39,144 nt of DNA from Flavobacteriales bacterium UBA7612. GTDB taxonomy: Bacteria; Bacteroidota; Bacteroidia; Flavobacteriales; Weeksellaceae. This document shows positions 1-8,370 of this stretch, in pieces. The stretch covers positions 71,058 to 110,201 of the forward strand of contig DLJQ01000021.1 of NCBI GenBank assembly GCA_002484335.1, in the 5' to 3' direction. The position numbers were made by a program, and so were the translations under genes. Below the pieces are notes generated by a model that saw only the letters and a list, made by a program, of their open reading frames with translations, was not told the DNA's origin and did no database searches. Position 1 is the first letter of the stretch; every line of letters begins with the position of its first letter.

Positions 1-39
1 CAAAATCCTTTTATTTTTAATGTTATTATATAATCTTAT

Positions 40-1809
40 TTAAGGCCTATTTTTTTGAGCATAATTAATACCCCAAGCCATCAAATTAAGAAATAAATGA
101 GAATTATAACTTGTTACACTACTATATGTATTAGGTACTGCAACTGTAACACCACCAGTTGTTCTAAATTTAGCAGGCCAATTATATGGATCTGTTCCTT
201 GATTAGCTGCAAATGGAGCTCCATCTCCAAAAAAAGCAAAACCTTTTGATTTACTAACAAAAGCTCTAATACTATTATTTGAATCATCTCCATAAGCAAT
301 TATAGTTGCTTTATCAAATGGAAATCCATTTATTGTAAATCTAAAATTATTACCAGCATCTCGTCCCATTGATTTACCTACTAAATTTAAAAAAGGACCA
401 TTAGTAATTAATGTTTCAGTATCCTGAATAGTCATTAAATTATTAGTATCAGAATCTGTAACATCCATTAAATTCTCACTAAAAACAGATCTTGCAAGAT
501 CTCTAGCTGCTAAATTTCTTACAGTAGTAGCCCCATCTCCATCAGAACAGTAAATAAGCACTCCTCCATTGGCAACATAATTAGCTAAAAATTGTATTTC
601 AGCAGATGACGTTACGAAATAATTATATTGTACCAAAACAATATCTGGATTGAAATTACTAAAAGAAGTTTGATCAGTAGTACTAAGACTTGTTAGCTGT
701 AAAAACTCAAAACCATTTACTGGATAGACTGCTGATTGATTATTTGAAAAATAATTTGCATTAAGCATTACTTGATTTAATAAATTACCAGATCTAGCAA
801 TATTGTATGAGTCATCTGCATTAGCCAAACCTACTATTTTCATTTTTCTTGCTGCTGTTTTTACTGTAAAAGAACAACTTGCTGTCCCAGATGAACTATT
901 AGTTGTTAATGTAAATTCATCAGATCCATTAACTATTGGTTTTCCTGTACCTATTAATGTAATTTGTTGACTACCTCCTGTTAAAGTTCCTGAAGCATTA
1001 AAAGAATAACCATTTACAGTAGATGTTGAAATAGAATACGCTGCTCCTTTTGCAGTAGTTGGAGAAGTTACATTCATAACTAAAGTATTAGCTGCAGTTA
1101 ATGATTCATTTACCGTATAAGTTCCATTTACTATAATACTTGAACAACTTATACTAAAATCAGGAATAATCGTTGAATCTTCAACTACTATTCTTAAAGT
1201 ATCACAAATTAATTCTCCATAATTATAAATTAAAACCTGATCTCCTGTAGCTCCAGATGTTGTAGCTGTTATTGGAGTTCCTGTTGCAGATAAATTAACA
1301 GTAAAAGTTCCTGCTTCTAAAAAAGTTCCTTCAGCTTGAAAAGTATACCCATTATTATTATTTGTTTTAGCAGTTAAAATATAGGTTCCTGGTTTAGTAA
1401 CTGTAACTTTCATCTGAATAAAATTAGAAGTCGTCATTTCAGATTTAGTTATATACTTCCCTTTTGCAACCAAAGATGTACACTCTATTGTAAAAGTTGC
1501 CTTACCTAACTGTCCACATAAACTTTTCCATTCTTTATCTGTGCTATTCCAATAATTATAACACCCTTCATCTGTGTTAAAAACCATTAAACTATTTTCT
1601 GTATCGCCTGGAGAAATTTCATTTCTTTGAGATTCAGTTAATCTAGGAATAATTATTCCTTTACTTTGAATAGCATCTGAAGAATTATTTTGCTCAGATA
1701 CATGTAGTAGAGCTTTTGCATTTGGATTAGTTGTATTTATTCCTATTTGTGCATTCAAATAAATAGAATAAAAACTAATCAAAATAAAAAAAATTAAATT
1801 TCTTTTCAT
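40..1809 (-). CDS. Secreted multidomain protein, two Ig-like repeats plus ThuA/GATase-like C-terminal region
   Basis: Function unknown. Residues 1-20 are a signal peptide ending LNA before QIGINTTNPN. Residues 21-100 form the module often seen at the start of Flavobacteriia surface proteins: 'GIN..NPNAKALLHV', 'KGIIIPRLTESQR', then a Cys-containing end (EGCYNYWN...WKSLCG). Two related beta-rich units follow, about 106-210 and 218-317; both open with a F.I.C pattern, run through a 'NGY.F.A.GT' core, and resemble Ig-like/PKD-type adhesin repeats. From about 322 (KMKIVGLAN) to the end lies an alpha/beta region with 'NPDIVLVQYNYF' and 'GGVLIYCSDGDG', reminiscent of ThuA or class I glutamine-amidotransferase-like folds; I see no clear catalytic triad. 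No T9SS sorting tail is visible at the C-terminus (ends NYAQKNRP). It stands alone: a 224-bp gap separates it from the efflux operon. Gene call secure, role unknown. Confidence 0.85.
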   Translation of the reverse strand: MKRNLIFFILISFYSIYLNAQIGINTTNPNAKALLHVSEQNNSSDAIQSKGIIIPRLTESQRNEISPGDTENSLMVFNTDEGCYNYWNSTDKEWKSLCGQLGKATFTIECTSLVAKGKYITKSEMTTSNFIQMKVTVTKPGTYILTAKTNNNNGYTFQAEGTFLEAGTFTVNLSATGTPITATTSGATGDQVLIYNYGELICDTLRIVVEDSTIIPDFSISCSSIIVNGTYTVNESLTAANTLVMNVTSPTTAKGAAYSISTSTVNGYSFNASGTLTGGSQQITLIGTGKPIVNGSDEFTLTTNSSSGTASCSFTVKTAARKMKIVGLANADDSYNIARSGNLLNQVMLNANYFSNNQSAVYPVNGFEFLQLTSLSTTDQTSFSNFNPDIVLVQYNYFVTSSAEIQFLANYVANGGVLIYCSDGDGATTVRNLAARDLARSVFSENLMDVTDSDTNNLMTIQDTETLITNGPFLNLVGKSMGRDAGNNFRFTINGFPFDKATIIAYGDDSNNSIRAFVSKSKGFAFFGDGAPFAANQGTDPYNWPAKFRTTGGVTVAVPNTYSSVTSYNSHLFLNLMAWGINYAQKNRP

Positions 1810-1974
1810 TGATTTGTCTTATAAATTAATAAACAATATTATGTTTTTGCAACAATAATTATTCCAACAAAATCAATACTCATCAATTATACAGCATATT
1901 CTGGCTATAAAATAATACTTATTTTTTTATAATAAAAAAACTTTTTACAATAATATAATCACTTAAATAAAAAA

Positions 1975-2007
1975 AATCCGAAGAATAATAAAATTAAACT
2001 TCGGATT
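1975..2007 (-). terminator. Intrinsic terminator of the RND efflux operon
   Basis: Perfect 9-bp stem AATCCGAAG (1975-1983) / CTTCGGATT (1999-2007) with a 15-base loop. Read on the minus strand it follows the permease stop codon by about 26 bases and runs into a T-tract (the A-run at 1971-1976 on plus). It closes the tetR-to-permease transcription unit. Confidence 0.85.
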
Positions 2008-2033
2008 GATTATTAGGATTTAGATGGGGGAAA

Positions 2034-5000
2034 TTATTGTTCCCATTCTTCTTTTATTTGACGCTCTTCATAATCAGCAATCATTTCTGCCTCATAATCT
2101 ACTTTTTCTCCTTTTGATAATCTATTAATTGTACTATCAAAAAGTGAATATACAACAGGTACAATAATTAACGTAAGAAATAGGGAAGAAACCAAACCTC
2201 CTATAATTACCCATGCTAAACCATTATTCATCTCTGCTCCAGCTCCTTTTGCTATAGCAATAGGAATCATACCAAATACCATGGCTATGGTTGTCATAAG
2301 AATTGGACGAAGACGAGCATGATTGGCTTGTACTAATGCATCATGAGTACTTTCTCCAGCTGCTTTTCTATGGTTTGTAAAATCAACCAATAAAATGGCA
2401 TTTTTACATACTAAACCTATCAACATGATCATCCCTAAAATTGTAAAAACATTTAATGAATTATTTGTTAATGCTAACGTTAAGAATACTCCAATCAACG
2501 ATAATGGGATTGAGAACAGAACCACAAAAGGATATGCAAATGAATCATACAAAGCTACCATTACTAAATAAACTAAAATGATAGCTGCTAATAAAGCATA
2601 ACCTAATGTACCGAAACCTTCTGATTGGTTTTCTTCGTCTCCTCCCCAAACATAAGAAACACCTGTTGTTTTTTTGCTATCAATTTTAATTAATCGTTTT
2701 TTAAATTCTTTTACAATATCTCCTGATGTACGACCAACTGCCTGTGATTGTACCGTTACAGAAGGTGTTTTATCTCTACGTTCCAAGAAACTTGGTCCTG
2801 AACTTTGTGTGACTGATGCAAATTGATCCAATCTTATTTGTTGTCCTTTATCATTTACAAAAATTAAACTACGAACATCATCTATATTTGATCGACTAAA
2901 ATTATTGTATTGAATATTAATATCATATTCATAATCACCAGCACGGTATTTACCATCTGTATTTCCAGAAAATGCTGTTTGCATAGTTACACCAACAGTT
3001 TGTAAATTAAGTCCTAGTGAAGCCATTTTATCGCGGTCAACTTGAACATTAATTTCTGGATTACCTGCTTCTGACGTTAATTTAACTTCTGATGCCCCCT
3101 TTATTTGCTCTAACTCTGTTTTTGCTAATTCAGCAAATTTCATTGCACTTTCTAAATTTGGTCCTGTGACTACTAAAGCTACAGGAGCTTGTTCTGCACC
3201 AATTAAACCAACTGGAACAGTTTTTACTTTAACTCCAACTAATTCTTTTTGTAGCTCTTGTTTTATTTTAGCAGCATAAATAAATGAGTTATCTGTACGT
3301 TTTGTTTTATCAACTAAAATCACATCAATTTCTGATTTATAAGCAGTTGCTTGAGAAGCTCCAAAACCTTCAGAACTTTGACCAACAGTTGTGATCATAT
3401 CTACAACTTCTTTTTTACCTCGAAGAAATTTTTCTGCTTTTTGAGAAACAAAATTAGCTTCTTCTATCGTTGCATCTTTTGGTAATTCCATTTGAACTAA
3501 AAATTCTCCTTTATCAGTTTTAGGGAAAAACTCTCCTCCAATGTAATTTCCTCTCATTAGTATACCTACTGTAAGAATTAATATAACAAAAACTCCTATG
3601 AAAACTCCTACTCTACGAGCTGTAGTTTTCAGACACCATTCTAACAAATTTGAAATAAAATGAGTGAATTTTGTTAATTGCTTCTCGAACCAAAGAATAA
3701 ATTTCTCAAACAAATTCTTCCCTGTTATATGTTCTAATTTTCCAAAACGAGAAGACAACCAAGGAACAATTGTAAATGATGATAAAAGAGATAATAATGT
3801 TGCTATAACAACTGTAACACAGAACTGTGCAATAACATCTGCTACCAAACCAGTACTCATTGCAATTGGTAAAAATACAACAACAATAACTAGAGTGATC
3901 GCGGTAACAGTAAATCCAATTTCAGAAGCTCCATCAAAAGATGCTCTAATTTTAGATTTTCCCATCTCCATGTGGCGATAAATATTTTCTAAAACTACAA
4001 TTGCATCATCCACCAGAATACCAACAACTAACGACAAACCAAGAAGCGACATTAAGTTTAGAGTATATCCCATTAAATACATCCCAATAAATGTAGCTAT
4101 TAATGATGCTGGAATAGATACCATTACAATAAACGCATTACGAATACTGTGCAAAAACAATAACATTACTACAGCAACTAAAACAACAGCTAGAACCAAA
4201 TCAAAAATTACGTGATCAGCAGCAGCTAATGTAAAATCTGAAGTATCATTAACTATTTGAATTTTTAATCCCTCTGTTTTGTAATCTTCTTCTACTTTTT
4301 TTATTGTTGTTCGCATTAATTCAGAAACTGCAACAGCATTTGCATCAGACTGTTTTACTATTTGTACAACAATTGCTGAACTTTGATTAACACGTGCTAT
4401 TTTTTCTATTTCTTTTTGTGAATCTTCCACAAAAGCGATATCTGATAAACGAACTTGTATTCCATTATTTGAAGAAATCACTAAATTGTTTAATTCTTCT
4501 ATCGACTTATATTTACCTGATAAACGAATAATTGTAGATTTCTCTCTTGTTTTTACACTTCCTGTTGGGAAATCTAAATTTGAACTTAGAATAGCTTGCT
4601 GAACTTGAGGAACAGATAAGCCATAACCTTTCAATTTTAAAGGATCTATACTAACCTGAATTTCTCTTTCTTGACCACCAATCAAATTTACTTGTGCTAC
4701 ACCATTTACACGAGATAAAACGGGTTCTATTTTTTTATCTAATAAATCATACAATGCTTTATCTGTTAATTTATCAGAAGTAACACCAGCTGTAATAATA
4801 GGTAAATCACTTAAAGAAAACTTTGTTAAAGAAGGAGGATCTACATCATCTGGTAAATCTTTCTCGATTGCATTTATTTTACGTTGAGCATCATTTAAAG
4901 CTAAATCTGCATCTGCTCCGGCATTTAAAGTAACAGATACAACAGATAAACTTTCATATGATTTTGATTCAACTTTTTTTACATTTTCCAATGCTGCAAC

Positions 5001-5210
5001 AGCATCTTCAATCTTTTTGGTAACAGAATTTTCAACTTCGTTTGGAGAAGCTCCAGGATATACTGTTGAAATTGTTACAACATTTGTTTCGAATTTTGGG
5101 ATTAATTCATATCCCATTTGCGTATAACTAAACAATCCTCCTAAAATCAATATCGTAAATAACACGATAATCATCGATGGACGTTTAATTGATATTTCTG
5201 CTAATTTCAT
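2034..5210 (-). CDS. RND efflux transporter, permease subunit (HAE-1/AcrB-like)
   Basis: Inner-membrane proton-driven pump of a tripartite efflux system that takes up substrate in the periplasm or membrane and passes it to the TolC-like channel. The length, 1058 residues, is normal for the family. It opens with the amphipathic 'IKRPSMIIVLFTILILGG' first helix; a large periplasmic porter domain (about 35-330) follows, then helices 2-6. The proton-relay acidic pair is present in helix 4 (VGILVDDAIVVLENIYRH, D401-D402), and the C-terminal half repeats the plan with 'LVCKNAILLVDF', which supplies the conserved lysine. These residues favour a drug/organic-compound pump over a heavy-metal CusA type, but substrate cannot be told. 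It is last in the operon, 12 bp after the adaptor gene. Start ATG is the only sensible one. Confidence 0.95.
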   Translation of the reverse strand: MKLAEISIKRPSMIIVLFTILILGGLFSYTQMGYELIPKFETNVVTISTVYPGASPNEVENSVTKKIEDAVAALENVKKVESKSYESLSVVSVTLNAGADADLALNDAQRKINAIEKDLPDDVDPPSLTKFSLSDLPIITAGVTSDKLTDKALYDLLDKKIEPVLSRVNGVAQVNLIGGQEREIQVSIDPLKLKGYGLSVPQVQQAILSSNLDFPTGSVKTREKSTIIRLSGKYKSIEELNNLVISSNNGIQVRLSDIAFVEDSQKEIEKIARVNQSSAIVVQIVKQSDANAVAVSELMRTTIKKVEEDYKTEGLKIQIVNDTSDFTLAAADHVIFDLVLAVVLVAVVMLLFLHSIRNAFIVMVSIPASLIATFIGMYLMGYTLNLMSLLGLSLVVGILVDDAIVVLENIYRHMEMGKSKIRASFDGASEIGFTVTAITLVIVVVFLPIAMSTGLVADVIAQFCVTVVIATLLSLLSSFTIVPWLSSRFGKLEHITGKNLFEKFILWFEKQLTKFTHFISNLLEWCLKTTARRVGVFIGVFVILILTVGILMRGNYIGGEFFPKTDKGEFLVQMELPKDATIEEANFVSQKAEKFLRGKKEVVDMITTVGQSSEGFGASQATAYKSEIDVILVDKTKRTDNSFIYAAKIKQELQKELVGVKVKTVPVGLIGAEQAPVALVVTGPNLESAMKFAELAKTELEQIKGASEVKLTSEAGNPEINVQVDRDKMASLGLNLQTVGVTMQTAFSGNTDGKYRAGDYEYDINIQYNNFSRSNIDDVRSLIFVNDKGQQIRLDQFASVTQSSGPSFLERRDKTPSVTVQSQAVGRTSGDIVKEFKKRLIKIDSKKTTGVSYVWGGDEENQSEGFGTLGYALLAAIILVYLVMVALYDSFAYPFVVLFSIPLSLIGVFLTLALTNNSLNVFTILGMIMLIGLVCKNAILLVDFTNHRKAAGESTHDALVQANHARLRPILMTTIAMVFGMIPIAIAKGAGAEMNNGLAWVIIGGLVSSLFLTLIIVPVVYSLFDSTINRLSKGEKVDYEAEMIADYEERQIKEEWEQ

Positions 5211-5222
5211 ATTGAATCAATC

Positions 5223-6293
5223 TTACTTTACAACTTTTATTTTAGCACCATCTTTCAAATTGATTTGTCCACTTGTAACAATTTCAGTTCCATCTTTTAA
5301 TCCACTAAGAATTTCAACTTTAGTTCCAATTGTTTTACCAACAACAACTTTAGTTAATTTTACTAAATTATTTTCTACTACGAAAACTTGACCAGAACTA
5401 ATTCCATTAACAAATGCATCCGCAGAAATAATCAACATATTTTTTCCTGCATTCACATCATCTTTTGTAGAAAAAACAGCTGTTCCATACATTCCAGCTT
5501 TTAAACCTGAATCATTAGCAACTTCTATTTCTAAAGGAAAATTTAAAGACTCGTCAGCTTTTGGTGCAATAAAAGATATTCTACCTACAAATTCTTTATC
5601 AGGAAAAACACTCGCTAAAACTTTTATTATTTGCCCTACTTTCAAATTAACAACTTCACTTTCGGTAACTGTTACTTTTAATTTTAATTTTGAGACATTT
5701 ACAATATCAAACATTTGTGTTCCTGGACCAACAACAGATCCTGGTTCGATATATTTTTTATTTATAATTCCAGAAATTGTTGCTTTTACATTTGTATCGC
5801 GTACACGAATTCCCTGTGCTTCTACAGCAGCACGAGCATTTTTTAATTGTAATCTAGAATTATCTAATTGTTGTTTTGTTACTCCTCCTGTTTTAAAAGC
5901 ATTCTCATAACGTTGATTATCAATAATTGCATTCTGAAGGTTATTTTGTGCTTGAGACATATCAACTTCTATCGCATCTTTTTTAATTGTAGCTACAGTT
6001 TGTCCTACACGAACATAATCACCTTCTCTAACCAAAACACGAACGATTTGACCAGATATTTCTGAAGTGAAACTTAATTCCTGAGATGGAGCAAATGTTC
6101 CATTTGCTAAGTAATCAGAGTTTAAACTTTCATATTTTGCTCTCATTGTTTTTACTACAACCTCATCATTAGATTGATTAACAATAGCTACTTCTTCCTC
6201 TTGTTTTGCTTTATTTTTTTGGATGATGATAACTGCACCAGCTATTAAACCTGCTGCAATTAATATATAAAGTAAAGTTTTTACAGATTTCAT
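5223..6293 (-). CDS. RND efflux periplasmic adaptor (membrane-fusion protein, HlyD/AcrA family)
   Basis: Links the RND permease to the outer-membrane channel. Residues 7-24 form one N-terminal hydrophobic segment with no lipobox cysteine, so it is probably anchored as a single-pass protein rather than a lipoprotein. A biotinyl-lipoyl-like half motif (residues 78-104, 'GQIVRVLVREGDYVRVGQ') leads into a short coiled-coil hairpin (about 108-155), followed by the second lipoyl half ('ISGIINKKYIEPGSVVG') and a beta-barrel domain. 356 residues is usual for Bacteroidota adaptors. Lies between the tolC-like gene (21-bp gap) and the permease (12-bp gap), which supports co-transcription. Confidence 0.93.
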   Translation of the reverse strand: MKSVKTLLYILIAAGLIAGAVIIIQKNKAKQEEEVAIVNQSNDEVVVKTMRAKYESLNSDYLANGTFAPSQELSFTSEISGQIVRVLVREGDYVRVGQTVATIKKDAIEVDMSQAQNNLQNAIIDNQRYENAFKTGGVTKQQLDNSRLQLKNARAAVEAQGIRVRDTNVKATISGIINKKYIEPGSVVGPGTQMFDIVNVSKLKLKVTVTESEVVNLKVGQIIKVLASVFPDKEFVGRISFIAPKADESLNFPLEIEVANDSGLKAGMYGTAVFSTKDDVNAGKNMLIISADAFVNGISSGQVFVVENNLVKLTKVVVGKTIGTKVEILSGLKDGTEIVTSGQINLKDGAKIKVVK

Positions 6294-6314
6294 TTTTATA
6301 TTTTATAGAATCTA

Positions 6315-7628
6315 TTATTGTGTTAATGTTTTTAAATCTCCTTTGGCTTTAATTAAGGCAACCTCAGCTATTTTATATTCTAATAAAGCATTAGAATAAT
6401 TATTTCGAGAATCTGTCAATGCGTTTTCTGCATCAAGAACTTCTGTTAAATTTGCTAATCCTTGTTGATAGTTATTTTGTGTATTATTTAAAACTTTTTG
6501 TGCCATAGATACATTTTCTTGCTGAATATCAACTGTTTTCAAAGCGTTCTCTATTTGTGCTTTAGCATTTTGATATTCTAAATCAAGACTCAATTTGGTA
6601 TCAGTTATTTGCTCTTGTATATCTAATAAATCAATTTCTGCTTGATTTATTTTTGATCGCACCAAACCTCCTGTGAAAATTGGAATTTTTACATTAAATC
6701 CAACTGATGCTAAATCTGACCATGTATAATTTTTTGCAGTTATAAAATTTTCTCCAAAACCTTGTACTCCATAATTCCCAGATAATCCTACTGTAGGATA
6801 AAGATTTGCTTTTTCAGCCTCTTTTGCAAAATCTAATAATTCCTTTTGCTTAGATAATACTTTAAATTCTGTTCTATTTTCTACATTTACATGATCTTCC
6901 AATAAAACAAGATTAGGTTCAATTTTATTATCAGCTAAATTAATTGGTTGATTAATTGGATATCCCATGTAAAATTTTAAAGCATTTTTATTTATATCTA
7001 CAGCATTCAATAATTGTTGTTTAGTAGATGAAATATTATTTAATTGAACTAAAATTCTATCTAAATCAATCTGCTTTGCAAGTCCATTTTCTACCAAACT
7101 TTTAATAACATCCCTAACTTTTGATGTATTTGAATAGCTTATTTCTATTGTTTTTAGTTTTTCTTCTTGAACAAAAACTTGATAATAAGCATTAGCAACT
7201 CTTTCTATAATTTGCTCATCAGTCAAATCTGCATTTATTTGGTAAAACTCTCTAGTAGATTTAGCCGCTTTAAGACCTGTAAAAACACGTTGATCAAATA
7301 ATGTTTGATTCACAGTAACTCCTAAATTTGAATTCCAGGGCTGGCCCATTTTTATAACAATGGTTTGGCCTTGCATTGTTAGAGCAGTTTCTTGTATAAT
7401 TGGATTATATTGCAACCCAGTATTTGCATTTACTTGAGGTAAAGCTCCTGATCTTGCTTCATCAATTTTATATTCAGCTTTCTTTATTGCTAAATCAGCT
7501 CTTTTTGCATCAGCTTTATTTTGTAAAGCGAAATTTATAGCTTCTTTTAAAGCAACAATTTCTTGTGCTTGCGAAAAGTAAGAAAATCCTAACAATACTA
7601 TAGAGAGTAAAATCTTGTATCTCTTCAT
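6315..7628 (-). CDS. TolC-family outer-membrane efflux channel
   Basis: Outer-membrane factor of the tripartite pump. Residues 1-21 are a Sec signal peptide (…FSYFSQA before QE). The mature protein shows the duplicated TolC architecture: two repeats of long amphipathic helices rich in Ala, Gln and Asn, around 25-215 and 235-437, each with the ‘A…NP/YPTVGLSGNYG’ type beta segment; the second has 'LYPTVGLSGNYGVQG'. The last helix ends in 'AEVALIKAKGDL', typical of the family. No lipobox cysteine. Second gene of the operon: 7 bp after the tetR stop codon and 21 bp before the adaptor gene, so the channel is dedicated to this pump rather than shared from elsewhere. Confidence 0.93.
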   Translation of the reverse strand: MKRYKILLSIVLLGFSYFSQAQEIVALKEAINFALQNKADAKRADLAIKKAEYKIDEARSGALPQVNANTGLQYNPIIQETALTMQGQTIVIKMGQPWNSNLGVTVNQTLFDQRVFTGLKAAKSTREFYQINADLTDEQIIERVANAYYQVFVQEEKLKTIEISYSNTSKVRDVIKSLVENGLAKQIDLDRILVQLNNISSTKQQLLNAVDINKNALKFYMGYPINQPINLADNKIEPNLVLLEDHVNVENRTEFKVLSKQKELLDFAKEAEKANLYPTVGLSGNYGVQGFGENFITAKNYTWSDLASVGFNVKIPIFTGGLVRSKINQAEIDLLDIQEQITDTKLSLDLEYQNAKAQIENALKTVDIQQENVSMAQKVLNNTQNNYQQGLANLTEVLDAENALTDSRNNYSNALLEYKIAEVALIKAKGDLKTLTQ

Positions 7629-7635
7629 CAGTTTA

Positions 7636-8214
7636 TTATTTAAAAAGTGTATTTATGATAACTTCTTTACGTTCAGAAAGAATAGTATTATATTGTTGAT
7701 CATTTAATTTAAATGATTCTTGAAAAATAGGTCTCATTGAAGCTGGAAATGAAACTAAAGAAACTAGATTGAGAATAAATTGAAAAGGAGAAATTGGTTT
7801 CATTGTACCATTTTCGACCTCTTTCTTTAATTCTTTATCAATAAAAGATATGATATCATCCATCTGGTCATTATCTTTATATATACAACCTTGATTGATT
7901 TGCGTTACAAGATAAATCTCTAAATATGGGTATTCCATAGCTACCCCAAGTGTATAATCTATATAATTACTAATCTTTTCTTTAAAACTAACATTTGAAT
8001 ATAGAATAGAATCTGATTTCTCATGTTGTTGTTTCATTGCTTCTTCAAAAACAATTTCAAAAAGATTATTTCTAGATCTAAAATAATAATTAATCAATGT
8101 ACGATTAACTTGTGCTTCATCAGCTATTTCTTGAGTTGTAGCATTAAACTTACCTTCTCCAAAAAACATCTTTTTTGCTGTATTTTTTATTAATTCTTCT
8201 GTTTGATCCTTCAT
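7636..8214 (-). CDS. TetR/AcrR-family repressor of the efflux operon
   Basis: DNA-binding repressor that presumably senses a pump substrate. The N-terminal helix-turn-helix is clear: 'ATTQEIADEAQVNRTLINYYFRS' follows 'NTAKKMFFGEGKF', then 'NNLFEIVFEEA' as the start of the ligand domain. An in-frame ATG at 8244 would add ten residues (MSNIIVEYKY), but the family begins close to 'MKDQTEELIKNTAKKMF', and the longer version would run through the 31-bp palindrome at 8224-8254 and start near the predicted transcription start; I therefore choose the ATG at 8214 (192 residues). First gene of the operon, 7 bp before the tolC-like gene, so autorepression would control the whole pump. Ligand unknown. 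Confidence 0.9.
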   Translation of the reverse strand: MKDQTEELIKNTAKKMFFGEGKFNATTQEIADEAQVNRTLINYYFRSRNNLFEIVFEEAMKQQHEKSDSILYSNVSFKEKISNYIDYTLGVAMEYPYLEIYLVTQINQGCIYKDNDQMDDIISFIDKELKKEVENGTMKPISPFQFILNLVSLVSFPASMRPIFQESFKLNDQQYNTILSERKEVIINTLFK

Positions 8215-8223
8215 ATATTTATA

Positions 8224-8254
8224 TTCAACAATAATGTTTGACATTTTTGTTGAA
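8224..8254. promoter_or_regulatory. 31-bp palindrome, probable TetR operator
   Basis: Left arm TTCAACAATAATGT (8224-8237), 3-base centre, right arm ACATTTTTGTTGAA (8241-8254); 13 of 14 arm positions pair. It lies directly downstream of the -7 element of the efflux promoter, covering the expected transcription start, and 9 bp before the chosen tetR ATG. A bound dimer there would block initiation. Its core TTGACATTTTTGT is repeated exactly in the inverted repeat at 8299-8320. Confidence 0.7.
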
Positions 8255-8285
8255 CAAAATTATTAAATATTTTGAATTTGACAAA
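8255..8285 (-). promoter_or_regulatory. Bacteroidota-type promoter for the tetR-efflux operon
   Basis: On the minus strand TTTG (8282-8285 on plus as CAAA), a 19-base spacer, then TAATTTTG (8255-8262), an exact match to the TTTG-N19-TAnnTTTG pattern of the Bacteroidota primary sigma factor. Transcription would start near 8248-8250, inside the palindrome. Confidence 0.7.
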
Positions 8286-8298
8286 TAGAAATAAAAAA

Positions 8299-8320
8299 AA
8301 GTTGACAAAAATGTCAACTT
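8299..8320 (-). terminator. Stem-loop terminator of the acyl-CoA ligase gene; may also be a second TetR site
   Basis: Perfect 9-bp stem AAGTTGACA (8299-8307) / TGTCAACTT (8312-8320) with an AAAA loop; on the minus strand it is followed by a T-run, so it can end transcription from the ligase gene at 8371. The core TTGACATTTTTGT is identical to 13 bases of the palindrome at 8224-8254, so dual use as an operator is possible. Confidence 0.7.
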
Positions 8321-8370
8321 ATAAAATAAATGATTAATAATCAATACAACTTGCTTATCTACGGAAAATA

